NCBI RefSeq assembly: GCF_001742145.1
Contig: NZ_CP015749.1
Span: 3,100,001-3,164,000 of the forward strand
Length of the DNA stretch: 64,000 bases
Direction of reading: 5' to 3'
Source of the DNA: Pectobacterium parmentieri
Lineage (GTDB): Bacteria > Pseudomonadota > Gammaproteobacteria > Enterobacterales > Enterobacteriaceae
Shown: in pieces, positions 1-9,612 of the stretch
Layout of the letters: each line of letters starts with the position of its first letter
Numbering within the stretch: position 1 is the first letter of the stretch
Position numbers and translations under genes: made by a program
The notes under the pieces: generated by a model
The model's database searches: none
Seen by the model: only the letters and a program-made list of their open reading frames with translations
What the model was told of the DNA's origin: nothing

Positions 1-300
1 CGTGTAGCCGAGCATCGTCCAGGTCGTATTATCTTTATGCCATAACGCGCTGGGATCGGGGTTAACAAAAATACGCAACCGCACGGCGTTTATGCCGTGA
101 TCGCGTAATATCTGCAACACATCACGCTGAGTTCCGGCATCATCACGCCAGGTAACCCCCCGATCTTCCAATTGCTTTACCCAACCAATATCTGCGCCAT
201 AAGCAAACGGCTGTGCCGCTTTAGCCAGATTGGTCGCCATAAATCCTATAAATAGCATTAACAATACAGAGATCATTCCTGAATAATTATTCTTTTTCAT
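1..300 (-). CDS. ganB: Arabinogalactan endo-beta-1,4-galactanase (GH53), 5' part only
   Basis: The first 100 codons of a gene that runs off the left edge. The ATG is at 300, with AAGGAGAAATGA just upstream. A hydrophobic signal peptide covers residues 1-28, ending near AKA-AQ, so the enzyme is exported. The mature N-terminus has GADIGWVKQLEDRGV and later HGINAVRLRIFVNP, which are hallmarks of GH53 endogalactanases that cut the beta-1,4-galactan side chains of pectin. It lies 220 bp behind a sugar ABC transporter on the same strand, a plausible importer of its products. The catalytic glutamates lie outside the window. Confidence 0.88.
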   Translation of the reverse strand, partial: MKKNNYSGMISVLLMLFIGFMATNLAKAAQPFAYGADIGWVKQLEDRGVTWRDDAGTQRDVLQILRDHGINAVRLRIFVNPDPSALWHKDNTTWTMLGYT

Positions 301-520
301 TCATTTCTCCTTGAGATAACACGCTTAAATGGTATTGATTACATAAACATCCTGTACAGAAATAATAGCGCTCGATAGTTATAAAAAATAAATTTCACAT
401 AGAAAAACAAACAGCCAATATTAATATCATTGGCTGCTTAGTTAATTTTCTGAACTTTTCCCGCGAATTCAACATTACATTTTCGATGAAGTTACCCTCA
501 CCATGACAGACATCTATTTT

Positions 521-1606
521 TTAATTAATTCGCCTTCCATTTTCATCAAAAAAATGCACATTTTCACTACGACAGGTAAGCGGAATCGTTGAGTAAGGCG
601 TAATACTGTTGTCACCCGACAAATGCACCTTAAAATGACTCACACCAGAGTAAGCACCAAAAATATACGTCGCATTACCCAACCTTTCAGTGACTTCACT
701 GTTGATAGACAAGCTGACATCGCCACCATTCGGGTCAATACTCAGGTGCTCAGGGCGAATACCCACGGTGATTTTCTGATCGGCATGCAACCCGTGGTTA
801 GCAAGATTAACGGAAAACGTATTGAGCTTATTGATCAAGATACTCACTACATTTCCTTCAATCTTTATCACTTCACCTGGTAGAAAATTCATATTCGGCG
901 AACCGATAAAACCAGCGACAAAAATATTTTCTGGCTTATGGTATAGCGCCATCGGTGTGCCAACCTGCTCAATATATCCTTTGTTTAACACCACGATTTT
1001 ATCTGCCAACGTCATCGCTTCCACTTGGTCGTGCGTCACATATACCATCGTGTTACGCATTTCCTGATGAAGCCGGGCAATCTGTAAACGCATTTCCACG
1101 CGTAATTCGGCATCAAGGTTCGATAGCGGCTCATCGAATAAGAACACTTTAGGATCGCGTACAATCGCCCGCCCGATCGCAACGCGCTGACGCTGACCGC
1201 CAGACAGTTGCTTCGGTGTACGATCCAACAAGGCTTCGAGCTGAAGCGTCATCGCCGCCTTTCGCACCATTTTTTCGACTTCGGCTTTAGGGTGTCCATT
1301 CATTCTTAACCCAAATCCCATATTTTCAGCCACTGTCATATGTGGATACAGCGCATAGGATTGGAAAACCATCGCAATACCTCGCTCTGCGGGATCAAAA
1401 TGGTTAACTAGACGGTTATCAATATGAATTTCACCCTCCGTGATCTCTTCCAGTCCAGCGATCATTCTCAGCAACGTCGATTTACCACATCCCGATGGGC
1501 CAACGAATACCACAAACTCACCAGAATTAATTTCAAGATTGATACGATGGATCGTTTCCGTCTTATCGTAACGTTTCACTATATTTTTTAGTAAAATATC
1601 AGCCAT
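521..1606 (-). CDS. Sugar ABC transporter ATP-binding protein (MalK/UgpC type)
   Basis: A 361-residue ATPase that energises the two adjacent permeases at the inner membrane. Walker A GPSGCGKST is at residues 37-45, the signature LSGGQRQRVAIGR begins near residue 133, and Walker B is VFLFDEPLSNLD followed by an H-loop in YVTHDQVEA. The C-terminal part (about 240-361) is the OB-fold (TOBE) domain of MalK/MsmK-type ATPases. It is the fourth gene of the transporter operon, 36 bp after the permease gene. The endogalactanase gene downstream suggests that galactooligosaccharide is the substrate; that is inference from context. Confidence 0.9.
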   Translation of the reverse strand: MADILLKNIVKRYDKTETIHRINLEINSGEFVVFVGPSGCGKSTLLRMIAGLEEITEGEIHIDNRLVNHFDPAERGIAMVFQSYALYPHMTVAENMGFGLRMNGHPKAEVEKMVRKAAMTLQLEALLDRTPKQLSGGQRQRVAIGRAIVRDPKVFLFDEPLSNLDAELRVEMRLQIARLHQEMRNTMVYVTHDQVEAMTLADKIVVLNKGYIEQVGTPMALYHKPENIFVAGFIGSPNMNFLPGEVIKIEGNVVSILINKLNTFSVNLANHGLHADQKITVGIRPEHLSIDPNGGDVSLSINSEVTERLGNATYIFGAYSGVSHFKVHLSGDNSITPYSTIPLTCRSENVHFFDENGRRIN

Positions 1607-1642
1607 GTGAACCTCAAACGTTAATTTGCCATTGAGAGCGTA

Positions 1643-2455
1643 TTACTTTACCGCTCCCGTCATGCTGGCGATAAATTGCTTCTGCATGGCAAAGAAGATA
1701 AGTAAACTGGGAAGTGTAGAAATCACTGTTCCAACCATAATAAGTCCAAAATCTGGAGAATAAGCGGAAGCAAAACTCGATAGCACCAGATTAATCGTTT
1801 TTAATTCGTTAGATTGAAGGACAATAAGCGGCCAGAGAAAGGCATTCCATGACGTCATGAAAACAATAATAAAAGCAGCAGAATAACTGGCACGCATAAT
1901 TGGTACATAGACATACAGAAAAATTTTCCACTCAGCGACGCTTTCCACACGCGCCGCATCGATCAGCTCTCTCGGAAACGTTTTAGTACACTGCCTAAAG
2001 TAGAAAATAATAAATGCCCCGGCCACTGTCGGCATGATCACAGCAAAGTGCGTATCGAGTAACCCAGCCTGACCAAACATGGTGAAGAGCGGGATCATTA
2101 ATGCCGCGAACGGAATCATCATCGTCGTTAATAGCGCCACATAGACACGCTCACGATTCTTGCTGGCATAAATCTCAAACGCATAGCCTGCGATAGAGCA
2201 CACGACAAGCGTTGATACTGTACTAATCAACGCAATTTTTGACGTGTTCCAGAACACCAGCGCCAGATCCACCTGGCTCGTCAGATTGGTAAAGTTGACC
2301 AGCAATTGATCGCCAAACGTGAATTTCCCCATGTTAATTTGACTGGTGCTATTGGTACTCGACACAACCATCCAATAGAACGGGAAAAGCGAAAAAATGC
2401 TCATCAACACGAGAAAAATATGCATGAGTATACTGTTAACTTTACTTTTTCTCAT
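1643..2455 (-). CDS. Sugar ABC transporter permease (MalG type)
   Basis: A 270-residue inner-membrane protein with six hydrophobic segments. It carries the EAA loop contacting the ATPase (ELIDAARVESVAEWKIF, about residues 163-179) and ends in SMTGAVK, like many MalG/LacG-type permeases (typically 270-300 residues). It follows the other permease gene after one base, so the two are probably translationally coupled. It pairs with that gene to form the channel of a carbohydrate importer. Confidence 0.9.
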   Translation of the reverse strand: MRKSKVNSILMHIFLVLMSIFSLFPFYWMVVSSTNSTSQINMGKFTFGDQLLVNFTNLTSQVDLALVFWNTSKIALISTVSTLVVCSIAGYAFEIYASKNRERVYVALLTTMMIPFAALMIPLFTMFGQAGLLDTHFAVIMPTVAGAFIIFYFRQCTKTFPRELIDAARVESVAEWKIFLYVYVPIMRASYSAAFIIVFMTSWNAFLWPLIVLQSNELKTINLVLSSFASAYSPDFGLIMVGTVISTLPSLLIFFAMQKQFIASMTGAVK

Positions 2456-2456
2456 A

Positions 2457-3338
2457 TCATCCCTTCCGTGCGACTTTAAACTGAATCAGTGCCAGCACTG
2501 CTGAAAAAACAACAATGACGTATGAAACCGTTGCAGCATAGCCAAAGTTAGGCACAAATTTGAATGACAGGTTATAGATATAAAGCGATAACGTCAGCGT
2601 CGCATTTGCCGGACCACCATTCGTGATATTCATCGCTTCATCAAACAACTGTAATGTGCCAATGGTTGATGTCACACTGGTAAAAAGAATAACCGGTTTC
2701 AATAAGGGTATCGTAATGAAAAAAAATTGCTTAATTGGGCTAACGCCATCAACTCGGGCAGCCTCATAAATCGACTTATCAATATTCTGCATAGCGGAAA
2801 GATAAAATATCATGTTATATCCCGTCCAACGCCATGTAATGGCAATAATGATAGTCACTTTCGCCCAGAAAGGATCAGATAGCCACGGAATCGGATCGTC
2901 AATGACATGAATAAACAACAAAAATGAGTTAATCACGCCATCCAGTTCAAACATACTCTTAAAAAGAATTGAGTAAGCAACCAGTGAAGTTACGCAGGGT
3001 AAAAAGATCGCGATTCTAAACCACTGTCGATATTTAAGCTGAGAAGAATTTAAACAAGAAGAAATAGCCAATGATAATAAAATCATAATCGGAACTTGGA
3101 TTACCAAAAACACTAACGTATTCCAAAGTGCCGTTTTAAACATAGGATCATTGAATAAACGAAAGATATTTCCCAGGCCAACAAATTGTGTCACCACACC
3201 ACGGCCAGACTGAAACGATAGCCAAAGTGATTTGAATATAGGGTATATCGTCATTAAGGCAATTAACCCAACAGCGGTAGCAACAAAAGCCCAGCCGTTG
3301 ATGTTATAAAGCCTATTCATTTTAGGTTTATACATCAT
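2457..3338 (-). CDS. Sugar ABC transporter permease (MalF/LacF type)
   Basis: About 293 residues with six membrane segments and an EAA loop (SIYEAARVDGVSPIKQFFFITIP). At this length it resembles LacF-type permeases and lacks the long periplasmic insert of MalF. The reading frame opens with GTG at 3344; ATG at 3338 or 3335 is equally possible, and no strong ribosome-binding site separates them. It lies between the substrate-binding protein gene and the second permease gene. A stem-loop precedes it. Confidence 0.88.
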   Translation of the reverse strand: MMYKPKMNRLYNINGWAFVATAVGLIALMTIYPIFKSLWLSFQSGRGVVTQFVGLGNIFRLFNDPMFKTALWNTLVFLVIQVPIMILLSLAISSCLNSSQLKYRQWFRIAIFLPCVTSLVAYSILFKSMFELDGVINSFLLFIHVIDDPIPWLSDPFWAKVTIIIAITWRWTGYNMIFYLSAMQNIDKSIYEAARVDGVSPIKQFFFITIPLLKPVILFTSVTSTIGTLQLFDEAMNITNGGPANATLTLSLYIYNLSFKFVPNFGYAATVSYVIVVFSAVLALIQFKVARKG

Positions 3339-3368
3339 TATCACACCATCGATTTCTGGAGAGAAATG

Positions 3369-3391
3369 CTTGAGGGCTTGCCACCCTCAAG
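3369..3391 (-). promoter_or_regulatory. Intergenic stem-loop between binding protein and permease genes
   Basis: Perfect 8-bp arms CTTGAGGG / CCCTCAAG around a 7-nt loop sit just after the stop codon of the binding-protein gene and before the first permease. Such hairpins in importer operons (as between malE and malF) stabilise the upstream mRNA, so that the binding protein is made in excess. There is no T-run, so it is not an obvious full terminator. Confidence 0.55.
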
Positions 3392-3401
3392 CTCACACTC
3401 G

Positions 3402-4667
3402 CTACTGCATAATCTGGTTTTTCAATGTCGTTTCGGCACGTTTTAAAACGTTATCAACAGAATCACCTTTCAGTAATGCAGGTATTTCCGCGGCAATCGC
3501 GTTATCGACTTCCTGGGTATACATGCCGTAGGAAACCTGTGGGATTTCAGTCACCCATTTAGAAAAATCAGCAAACACGGGTTGCCCACCAAAGAACGGA
3601 TCGTTTACTGCGTAAGCCGGGCCGGAAGTGGCAGGAAGGAAGGTTGCGAGCGCACCACGATCGACCAAAAGCGTTTGATACATATTGCTATCCGCTGCGA
3701 AGGTTTTCTGCAAAAACTCAATCGCTTGTTTAGTACTCTTCCCTCCCTTTAAGACATACCAGCTCGACCCACCTTGGTTGGAGGCATGTGTTGCTTTGTC
3801 GAGGTTCAGTCGTGGAATCGGCGCGACACGCCATTTTCCTTTCTGATCTTCAGCACTTTTAATTGAACCAATCACCCATACACCAGAAACCACACTCGCT
3901 GATTTCCCAGCATTAAAACTCCCCACAAAACTCGACCAGCCAGAAATAGGGCGTGCTATTTTTGCGTCATTAATCGCCTTAATCGTTTTTAATGTTTCTT
4001 TCAGCGCATTGTTTTTGGTGAGATTGAGTTGCCCTTGATTATCAAAGAACCATTCTCCACCGGACTGCATCATAATATGAGGAAGAACCACATCGTTCAT
4101 GTCGTAGGTCAGCATATCAACGCCAGTTTTCGCTTTTACCTGCTTGCCGATCTCAATATATTTATCCCAAGTAATATTCACCATATCACTTTCTTTATAT
4201 CCGGCAGCTTCCAGATAATCGACTCGATAGAACATCCCAGCCACGCCGGAATCAAAAGGAACACCGTATACCTTATTCCCTACCGTCATCACTTTAGTTT
4301 TATAAGGTGCAAACTGGCTATAGTCGATAGCATCCTGTAATGGGATAAACGCGTCAGGATAAGCCTGAAGATATTTCTGAGCATTATAGTCTTCAATAAG
4401 AACAATATCAGGAAGCGAGTTTTTAACCCCGGAAGCCAGCATGGTATTTAATTTCTGCTCAATATCTTCTTTACCTGAGTCGATCACTTTCAGGCTAAAA
4501 CTTGGATCGGATTTTTTATATACCGACGATGCCTCATGCATTGCCGCGACATTGAAGTTAGGATCCCAAGCCCACACGCTGACTTCAGCAGCCAGGCTTT
4601 GACTCGATAAACCCAACGTGAGGAATGAAACTGCAAATAGGGTAGGTACTTTATTCTTGATCTTCAT
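3402..4667 (-). CDS. Sugar ABC transporter periplasmic substrate-binding protein
   Basis: A 421-residue extracellular solute-binding protein of family 1. Residues 1-26 form a signal peptide (LSSQSLA-AEV). The mature chain shows the usual pattern: VSVWAWDPNF at the start, IEQKLNTMLASG, PDIVLIEDYN, and YGVPFDSGVAGMFYR. It is the first gene of the operon (binding protein, two permeases, ATPase, then endogalactanase). The ligand is inferred to be beta-1,4-galactooligosaccharide from the GH53 neighbour. The length and sequence class resemble LacE-type proteins more than MalE. Confidence 0.9.
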   Translation of the reverse strand: MKIKNKVPTLFAVSFLTLGLSSQSLAAEVSVWAWDPNFNVAAMHEASSVYKKSDPSFSLKVIDSGKEDIEQKLNTMLASGVKNSLPDIVLIEDYNAQKYLQAYPDAFIPLQDAIDYSQFAPYKTKVMTVGNKVYGVPFDSGVAGMFYRVDYLEAAGYKESDMVNITWDKYIEIGKQVKAKTGVDMLTYDMNDVVLPHIMMQSGGEWFFDNQGQLNLTKNNALKETLKTIKAINDAKIARPISGWSSFVGSFNAGKSASVVSGVWVIGSIKSAEDQKGKWRVAPIPRLNLDKATHASNQGGSSWYVLKGGKSTKQAIEFLQKTFAADSNMYQTLLVDRGALATFLPATSGPAYAVNDPFFGGQPVFADFSKWVTEIPQVSYGMYTQEVDNAIAAEIPALLKGDSVDNVLKRAETTLKNQIMQ

Positions 4668-5059
4668 CAGAGCAGTCCTTCTTTACTTTTTGTAAGGAGA
4701 GGATATGAGTTACTGCATAATGAAGCAACGAGTTACACCGCTTACATTCTTTCATCCGGTGATACGGGTCACACAACAGGGAGAAAAATGACTAAATATT
4801 CGATCTAAATACAAAAAATTTAGGAAATATTTCCCCCCATAAACCCCATACCAACCGATAATCTTGCTTAAAACAAAAAAGAAAAACACCACAACAAATT
4901 GAAAATAAAGAAAAAAATGACAATACGAAAGTAAATAAAAAGGTTATTCAGCTAATATTAACCATAATCGTACCTTCACCCTGGAATTACACAAAAATGG
5001 AAGCGTTACCACACAGATTCAAGAGGCACACAGGGATACCTGTGTGCCGAAAAGTATGT
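4668..5059. promoter_or_regulatory. Regulatory gap with CRP-like site and LacI-type palindrome
   Basis: About 390 AT-rich bases without a gene, upstream of the ABC transporter operon. At 4758-4773 GGTGA-N6-TCACA matches the CRP consensus in 9 of 10 core positions. At about 4998-5009 GGAAGCGTTACC is an imperfect palindrome with a central CG, as in LacI-family operators; it could serve a galactan repressor, but this is weak. Catabolite control of the operon is likely; the rest shows nothing recognisable. Confidence 0.45.
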
Positions 5060-5641
5060 CTACGTTCTGGCAAACCAACCGTGAATGATGGCGTGCTGTA
5101 GCAGCATAATGGTCTTGCCGTCTTTAATCCGGCCATCGTTCATCATCGCGACGGCTTCACTAAACGGCAGCTCCAGTACCTCAATATCTTCATCTTCCAC
5201 GCCACCGCCCGCATTATCCCGCAGCGACTCATCGTATTCGGCAGCGAAAAAGTACACACGCTCCGTCAGACTGCCCGGCGACATATAGGCATAGAACAGC
5301 TTTTCAACATTGCCGATTGCATAGCCCGTTTCTTCTATCGCCTCGTTACGAATGCACTCTTCGGGCGAATGATCGTCCAGCAAACCGGCACACGCTTCCA
5401 ACAACATGCCGCTTTCATTGCCGTTAACATAGCTGGGAATACGGAACTGCCGTGTCAGGATCACCGTGCCTTTCTCCCGGTTGTACAGCAGAATCGTCGC
5501 TCCATCACCACGATCGTAGACCTCACGAGCCTGGCGAACGACACCGCCATTTTTTCTTTTCAAATCAAAAACATATTTATGAAGAATAAACCAATTATCG
5601 GATAGCAACTTCTTTTCGACGATATCAATAGGAGACGACAT
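5060..5641 (-). CDS. nudK: GDP-mannose pyrophosphatase NudK
   Basis: A 193-residue Nudix hydrolase that splits GDP-mannose (also GDP-glucose) into the sugar phosphate and GMP. The Nudix box reads [21 protein letters not shown] (about residues 87-108), with the REXXEE-type core present as NEAIEETG. The surrounding sequence ([46 protein letters not shown]) matches NudK closely, as does the length (E. coli 191). It is a single gene, transcribed divergently from the tautomerase gene. Confidence 0.93.
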   Translation of the reverse strand: MSSPIDIVEKKLLSDNWFILHKYVFDLKRKNGGVVRQAREVYDRGDGATILLYNREKGTVILTRQFRIPSYVNGNESGMLLEACAGLLDDHSPEECIRNEAIEETGYAIGNVEKLFYAYMSPGSLTERVYFFAAEYDESLRDNAGGGVEDEDIEVLELPFSEAVAMMNDGRIKDGKTIMLLQHAIIHGWFART

Positions 5642-5821
5642 GCAAACACCTCGGTAATCGATGGTTGGGAAGGCTCATTCATTTATAACAACGTAGATTC
5701 ATCATATCCCCTTTTATTTGATGAGAAAACGGGCAGGATAACGGCGTATTCCTGTTCTGGTTCGTCGTATGATAGGCCTCTCTGCCTTATCGCTAACCGC
5801 TACAATCGCTCTGGAGAATCC

Positions 5822-6052
5822 ATGCCATACGTTAATATCAAAATCACCAATGAAGGCGTCACCGCAGAACAAAAACGTCAGTTGATTGAGGGCGTGACAC
5901 AGTTGCTGGTCGATGTGCTCAATAAAAACCCAAAAACGACCGTAGTCGTGATTGATGAAGTTGAAACGGATAACTGGGGGATTGGCGGCGTGCCGGTAAC
6001 GGCGTTAAGAAAAGCAGCAGGGAAACCCTCTGCACCGTCTGATGTAGATTAA
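5822..6052 (+). CDS. 4-oxalocrotonate tautomerase family protein
   Basis: A 76-residue protein of the 4-OT superfamily. After removal of Met1 the catalytic Pro2 is exposed (M-PYVNIKITNEG). The first strand is followed by the helix VTAEQKRQLIEGVTQLLVDVL and by TTVVVIDEV, which is the usual beta-alpha-beta unit. GGVPVTALRK closes the fold. These small proteins form hexamers or dimers and tautomerise keto-enol substrates; the substrate here is unknown. It has its own upstream region, divergent from nudK. Confidence 0.85.
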   Translation: MPYVNIKITNEGVTAEQKRQLIEGVTQLLVDVLNKNPKTTVVVIDEVETDNWGIGGVPVTALRKAAGKPSAPSDVD

Positions 6053-6080
6053 CGATGTTTCCTTTCACAGGGCTTTGCTG

Positions 6081-6170
6081 ATGTACGAGACAGATACTGA
6101 TATGCTGGTATCCATCTTTGCCAAATATGAACAGGAATACCTGCACTTCTTCTGGGAATCCACCACTTAA
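6081..6170 (+). pseudogene. Short ORF, possible remnant of an immunity-like gene
   Basis: A 29-codon frame (begins MYETDTDML, ends FWESTT) placed 13 bp before the next gene and in the same direction. It reads like an internal or terminal piece of a longer acidic, aromatic-rich protein. No clear ribosome-binding site is present. It may be the fossil 3' end of a lost member of the immunity-gene array. Function unknown. Confidence 0.3.
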
Positions 6171-6183
6171 GGGAGCAAGAAAT

Positions 6184-6849
6184 ATGGATATTGAACAGTT
6201 AGCCGAGGCGCTATACGAGGATTTAAACGGCTATATTTCCAGCGTACAACACACCAATACGAACACGCTAACGATCCATTTCTGTTGTGATAACTGGCGC
6301 TATGACGAGCAACACAATTACTCCGTCTACTGCGAACCGCATGAGTCTTATCTGCGTCACTTTATGATTTGCTGCTATGACGTTGTCGAGCATGACATCC
6401 ACCCTACCAGCTCAGGCGAACTGACATTTACCGATCAGCATCCGCTATTGTGGGACTACAACGCACAGAAAGGCGGCTTGTACTATTCCACCGCAGCGAC
6501 GGCATCAAGCTATGAGCTACTCGGACGAATCTGGTCGGTTCACCAGCATCTTCTCGGTGACTGGCGTCCAATGAGCAATTATATCAACACTTATAAGCAC
6601 CAAGACGAGCCAATATTCGGCAATGATGGCAACGGATTACTCGCCAACGGCCCGAAACCTTTATTGGAAGCTTATCAACAGGCGTTATCCTGCGTGCTTA
6701 AAACCCGCTTTGTTCCGTCAGTTGAAATGAAAGGGGGCGTTAAAGCGTTGCTCTTTGATTCTGGCTTTGTCATTTGCAAACGGGTGGAACTACAAGAAAT
6801 CTTCCCCGACGCAGAAACATCAGCGGACCAAGAAAACACCTCATATTGA
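6184..6849 (+). CDS. Hypothetical protein, immunity-array member
   Basis: A 221-residue cytoplasmic protein with no signal peptide or membrane segment. It is rich in Cys and aromatic residues early on (FCCDNWRYDEQHNY, FMICCYDVVEHD). I do not recognise a family. The ATG at 6184 is chosen because GGGAGCAAGAA precedes it; the frame stays open further upstream. Its stop abuts the start of the Imm53 gene (TGA-ATG), so the two are probably coupled. The acidic, soluble character and the context suggest an antitoxin or immunity role, but that is inference. Confidence 0.7.
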   Translation: MDIEQLAEALYEDLNGYISSVQHTNTNTLTIHFCCDNWRYDEQHNYSVYCEPHESYLRHFMICCYDVVEHDIHPTSSGELTFTDQHPLLWDYNAQKGGLYYSTAATASSYELLGRIWSVHQHLLGDWRPMSNYINTYKHQDEPIFGNDGNGLLANGPKPLLEAYQQALSCVLKTRFVPSVEMKGGVKALLFDSGFVICKRVELQEIFPDAETSADQENTSY

Positions 6850-7173
6850 ATGCCCATGAGACAATGCCAAATGAACGAGTTGCAGGAAATTCAACAGTGG
6901 TATCAGACACAGTGTAACGGGACGTGGGAACACACGTTCGGCATTAGCATCGATACGCTCGATAACCCTGGCTGGAAAGTAAAAATCGATCTGGCCGAAA
7001 CATCACTTGCTGGCAAGCCCTTTGTCCCCCTGAGTCAGGGCGAGCAATCAGAAGACGGCGATTGGCTATTCTGTAAAACGGAAAACCTGCAATTCATTGG
7101 TTTTTGTAGCGTCAGTAATCTGGCAAAAATGTTAACGGTCTTTCTGAACTGGTGTCGTGATGCGAGAACATAA
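6850..7173 (+). CDS. Immunity protein 53 (Imm53) family
   Basis: A 107-residue protein matching the Imm53 pattern: ELQEIQQWYQTQCNGTWEH, then FGISIDTLDNPGWKVKIDL, then DWLFC, and a C-terminal helix LAKMLTVFLNWC. Imm53 proteins are predicted to neutralise toxin domains of polymorphic toxin systems by direct binding. No toxin gene is present nearby, so it is an orphan immunity gene. ATGs at 6850, 6856 and 6871 are all possible starts. It overlaps the next gene by about 14 bases. Confidence 0.85.
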   Translation: MPMRQCQMNELQEIQQWYQTQCNGTWEHTFGISIDTLDNPGWKVKIDLAETSLAGKPFVPLSQGEQSEDGDWLFCKTENLQFIGFCSVSNLAKMLTVFLNWCRDART

Positions 7174-7450
7174 AACCGCTGAATTTCAGGTAACGTTATG
7201 TTTAGCTGCAGGATCAGCCAGACGTACCCCCTGCCGCTCCGGCTATCGGCCTAATCATAAAGATCCCGTTAGCGGCGCGTACTTTATGGGGCAATTCCAT
7301 TTTGACGGTGAGATCGCCCCAGGAGAAACAACCTCAGCCACCGTAACCGTTATCGCTTCAGTAGAACAGGTAGACACACTTTCTCGTGTTGGCACATGGA
7401 CTCTGTGGGAAGGGCCGCACTATATCGGCTACGTTAAACTAGATCAATAA
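7160..7450 (+). CDS. Small EF-Tu C-terminal-domain-like protein
   Basis: A 96-residue protein that overlaps the end of the Imm53 gene. ATG at 7160 or GTG at 7157 could start it. The features RRTPCRSGYRPNHK, GQFHFDG and a late beta-rich half recall stand-alone copies of the EF-Tu beta-barrel domain found in immunity arrays. Its role is unknown. Overlap with Imm53 implies co-translation, and possibly a shared protective role against a translation-targeting toxin; this last point is speculation. Confidence 0.65.
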   Translation: MREHKTAEFQVTLCLAAGSARRTPCRSGYRPNHKDPVSGAYFMGQFHFDGEIAPGETTSATVTVIASVEQVDTLSRVGTWTLWEGPHYIGYVKLDQ

Positions 7451-7488
7451 TGTGGCACAACTTACGTAGAACGAAGTCTGCCCCAAAC

Positions 7489-8727
7489 TTATATCCCCAG
7501 CATGGTATCAATCAGCAAATACATGTTCAGGGAAACCACAATCACGACAATAAGCTGTCCGATGCGCTGTACCCATTTACCATTAACCATCGATCCCATC
7601 AGTTCACGGTTACTGGTGAAGGACAGTAAGGGAACCAACGCCAGCGCAATCCCGAAGCTCAGTACTACCTGACTTAGCACCAGCACCCGTGTCGGATCCA
7701 TACCGGACAGGATCACGATAAACGACGGCAGCATCGTGACGGTGCGGCGAACCCAAAGCGGAATATGGAAACGCACGAATCCCTGCATCACCACCTGCCC
7801 CGCCAGCGTACCGACAACGGTAGAGGAAAGACCCGCCGCCACCAGACTCAAACCAAAAATGACTGCGGCAGCTTTCCCTAACAGCGGCTCAAGCGTGAGG
7901 TAGGCTTTATCCAGATCGGCAATATCCTGATTGCCGCTAAAATGGAACGCTGCGGCGGCTGTTGCCATCATCGCCAGATTGACGAATCCCGCAATCGTCA
8001 TCGCAATCGCGACATCAACCTTCGTTGCAGAGTAGCGCTCGGCACGGGTGTGGCTTCCCCCATGTTGCGTCAGGGAAGAGTGCAGGTAAATCACATGCGG
8101 CATAATGGTCGCCCCCAGCACGCCTGCGGCCAGCAGCACGGCATCGGAGGTCGGTAAACTAGGTATTGCCATGCCTTTGGCTAACGCGGACAGCTCAGGC
8201 TGAGAAAATACCAGCTCGACAATATACGCCGCCGCAACAAACAGCAGCAGCCCGCCGATGACCATCTCTAGCGGTTTCTGCCCACGCTGTTGCAGCATGA
8301 GGATCAAGAAGGTAGCGACAGCGGTGAGGATAGCACCTTCCAGCAGTGACACGCCCAGCAACAGTTTGAAGCCAATCGCCGCGCCGATAAACTCGGCCAG
8401 ATCGGTCGCCATCGCAATAATTTCGGCCTGCACCCAGTACGCCCAAACGGCCGGGCGCGGGAAACGATCGCGAATATGTTCCGCCAGATTCTTACCTGTT
8501 GCGATGCCTAACTTGGCGGACAGCAGTTGGATCAGCATCGCCATCAGGTTCGCCCACACCACCACCCACAGCAGCGTGTAGCCATAGGCTGCACCAGATT
8601 GGATGTTTGTGGCAAAGTTACCGGGATCGATATAACCAATTGCCGCGATAAACGCCGGGCCCATCAGAGAAAGTTTGACCTTCCTTGATGTACGGCTTGT
8701 TGACTCAATAACACGGCTACCCGGCAT
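7489..8727 (-). CDS. mntH: Nramp-type Mn2+/Fe2+ proton symporter MntH
   Basis: A 412-residue inner-membrane protein with 11 hydrophobic segments, the same length as E. coli MntH. TM1 has the metal-binding DPGN ([12 protein letters not shown]) and TM6 has [14 protein letters not shown], whose Met and His are family hallmarks. It imports Mn2+ and Fe2+ with protons, supporting oxidative-stress resistance. It is monocistronic on the minus strand. A Fur-type palindrome lies about 50 bp upstream of the ATG, consistent with iron repression. Confidence 0.97.
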   Translation of the reverse strand: MPGSRVIESTSRTSRKVKLSLMGPAFIAAIGYIDPGNFATNIQSGAAYGYTLLWVVVWANLMAMLIQLLSAKLGIATGKNLAEHIRDRFPRPAVWAYWVQAEIIAMATDLAEFIGAAIGFKLLLGVSLLEGAILTAVATFLILMLQQRGQKPLEMVIGGLLLFVAAAYIVELVFSQPELSALAKGMAIPSLPTSDAVLLAAGVLGATIMPHVIYLHSSLTQHGGSHTRAERYSATKVDVAIAMTIAGFVNLAMMATAAAAFHFSGNQDIADLDKAYLTLEPLLGKAAAVIFGLSLVAAGLSSTVVGTLAGQVVMQGFVRFHIPLWVRRTVTMLPSFIVILSGMDPTRVLVLSQVVLSFGIALALVPLLSFTSNRELMGSMVNGKWVQRIGQLIVVIVVSLNMYLLIDTMLGI

Positions 8728-8769
8728 AGTATGACCCTTCTAACACTGTTGTTTTATTACTCTCACAAA

Positions 8770-8788
8770 AACGATAATGATTATCAAG
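8770..8788 (-). promoter_or_regulatory. Fur box upstream of mntH
   Basis: The core GATAATGATTATC (8773-8785) is a perfect 6-1-6 inverted repeat, the central part of the Fur consensus. It lies in the mntH promoter region, about 45-60 bp before the start codon. The E. coli mntH promoter is likewise repressed by Fur. Confidence 0.8.
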
Positions 8789-8894
8789 TGCATTTAGAGT
8801 GGTAATACCAATTCTTTTGATAGCTAATGATGATGAGTCATTCAAAAGCTAAAAAACATCTTTTTTATCAAACAAATCTTAACAAGATATAAAC

Positions 8895-8925
8895 AAAAAA
8901 CCCCATGCGGTGAGCACGGGGTTTG
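8895..8925 (-). terminator. Rho-independent terminator of grpE
   Basis: Read on the minus strand, AACCCCGTGC and GCATGGGGTT form a stem with one G-U pair, followed by TTTTTTG. It lies about 60 bp after the grpE stop. Confidence 0.85.
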
Positions 8926-8983
8926 GGCTGAAGGTACGTAATAGAATACGTAGAAAGCAGATGGTGCGTAAAAGCAGAAGGTA

Positions 8984-9571
8984 TCAGTCTTGTGCTTTTG
9001 ATACGGCAACCATCGCCGGACGCAGTAAACGACCGTTCAGCGTGTAGCCTTTTTGCATGACCATCATGACATGGTTCGGCTGGTGGTCGGCCGAAGGCAA
9101 CATGGTCATCGCCTGATGCACTTCTGGGTTAAACGGTACACCCACATCACCTACAACGTCGATGCCAAATTTATGCACGGCATCCAGCAATGATTTCAGT
9201 GTCAGTTCGACACCTTCAATCATCGCAGCCAATGATTCATTGGCTTTGTCCGCCGTATCCAGCGCACGTTCCAGATTATCGATGACTGGCAGCATTTCAT
9301 TGGCAAATTTCTCTACCGCAAATTTATGCGCCTTCTCGATATCCATTTCCGCACGGCGGCGAACGTTATCGGCTTCGGCACGAACGCGAAGCATATTGTC
9401 ACGTTCACGCTGTTGCAGCTCACTCAACTGGGTTTCCAGCTCGGCGATGCGCGCATCACGCGGGTCAGCTACGTCTGCCGTCTCTGGCCTGGCATCCGCT
9501 TGCTGCCCTTTTGCTGCTTCCTTTTGATCCAGGACTTGCTCGTCAGGCGTTTTCTGTTCTTTACTACTCAT
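8984..9571 (-). CDS. grpE: Nucleotide exchange factor GrpE
   Basis: A 195-residue co-chaperone that releases ADP from DnaK. An acidic, flexible N-terminus is followed by a long coiled coil (about 40-130, with [25 protein letters not shown] and [11 protein letters not shown]). The C-terminal beta domain has [13 protein letters not shown] and [19 protein letters not shown]. coli GrpE has 197 residues. It is divergent from nadK, as in E. coli, and is preceded by a consensus heat-shock promoter. Confidence 0.98.
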   Translation of the reverse strand: MSSKEQKTPDEQVLDQKEAAKGQQADARPETADVADPRDARIAELETQLSELQQRERDNMLRVRAEADNVRRRAEMDIEKAHKFAVEKFANEMLPVIDNLERALDTADKANESLAAMIEGVELTLKSLLDAVHKFGIDVVGDVGVPFNPEVHQAMTMLPSADHQPNHVMMVMQKGYTLNGRLLRPAMVAVSKAQD

Positions 9572-9612
9572 GAAATTCTCCGCGGTTTAGCATTAATCTC
9601 GCTAGTTGCTTA

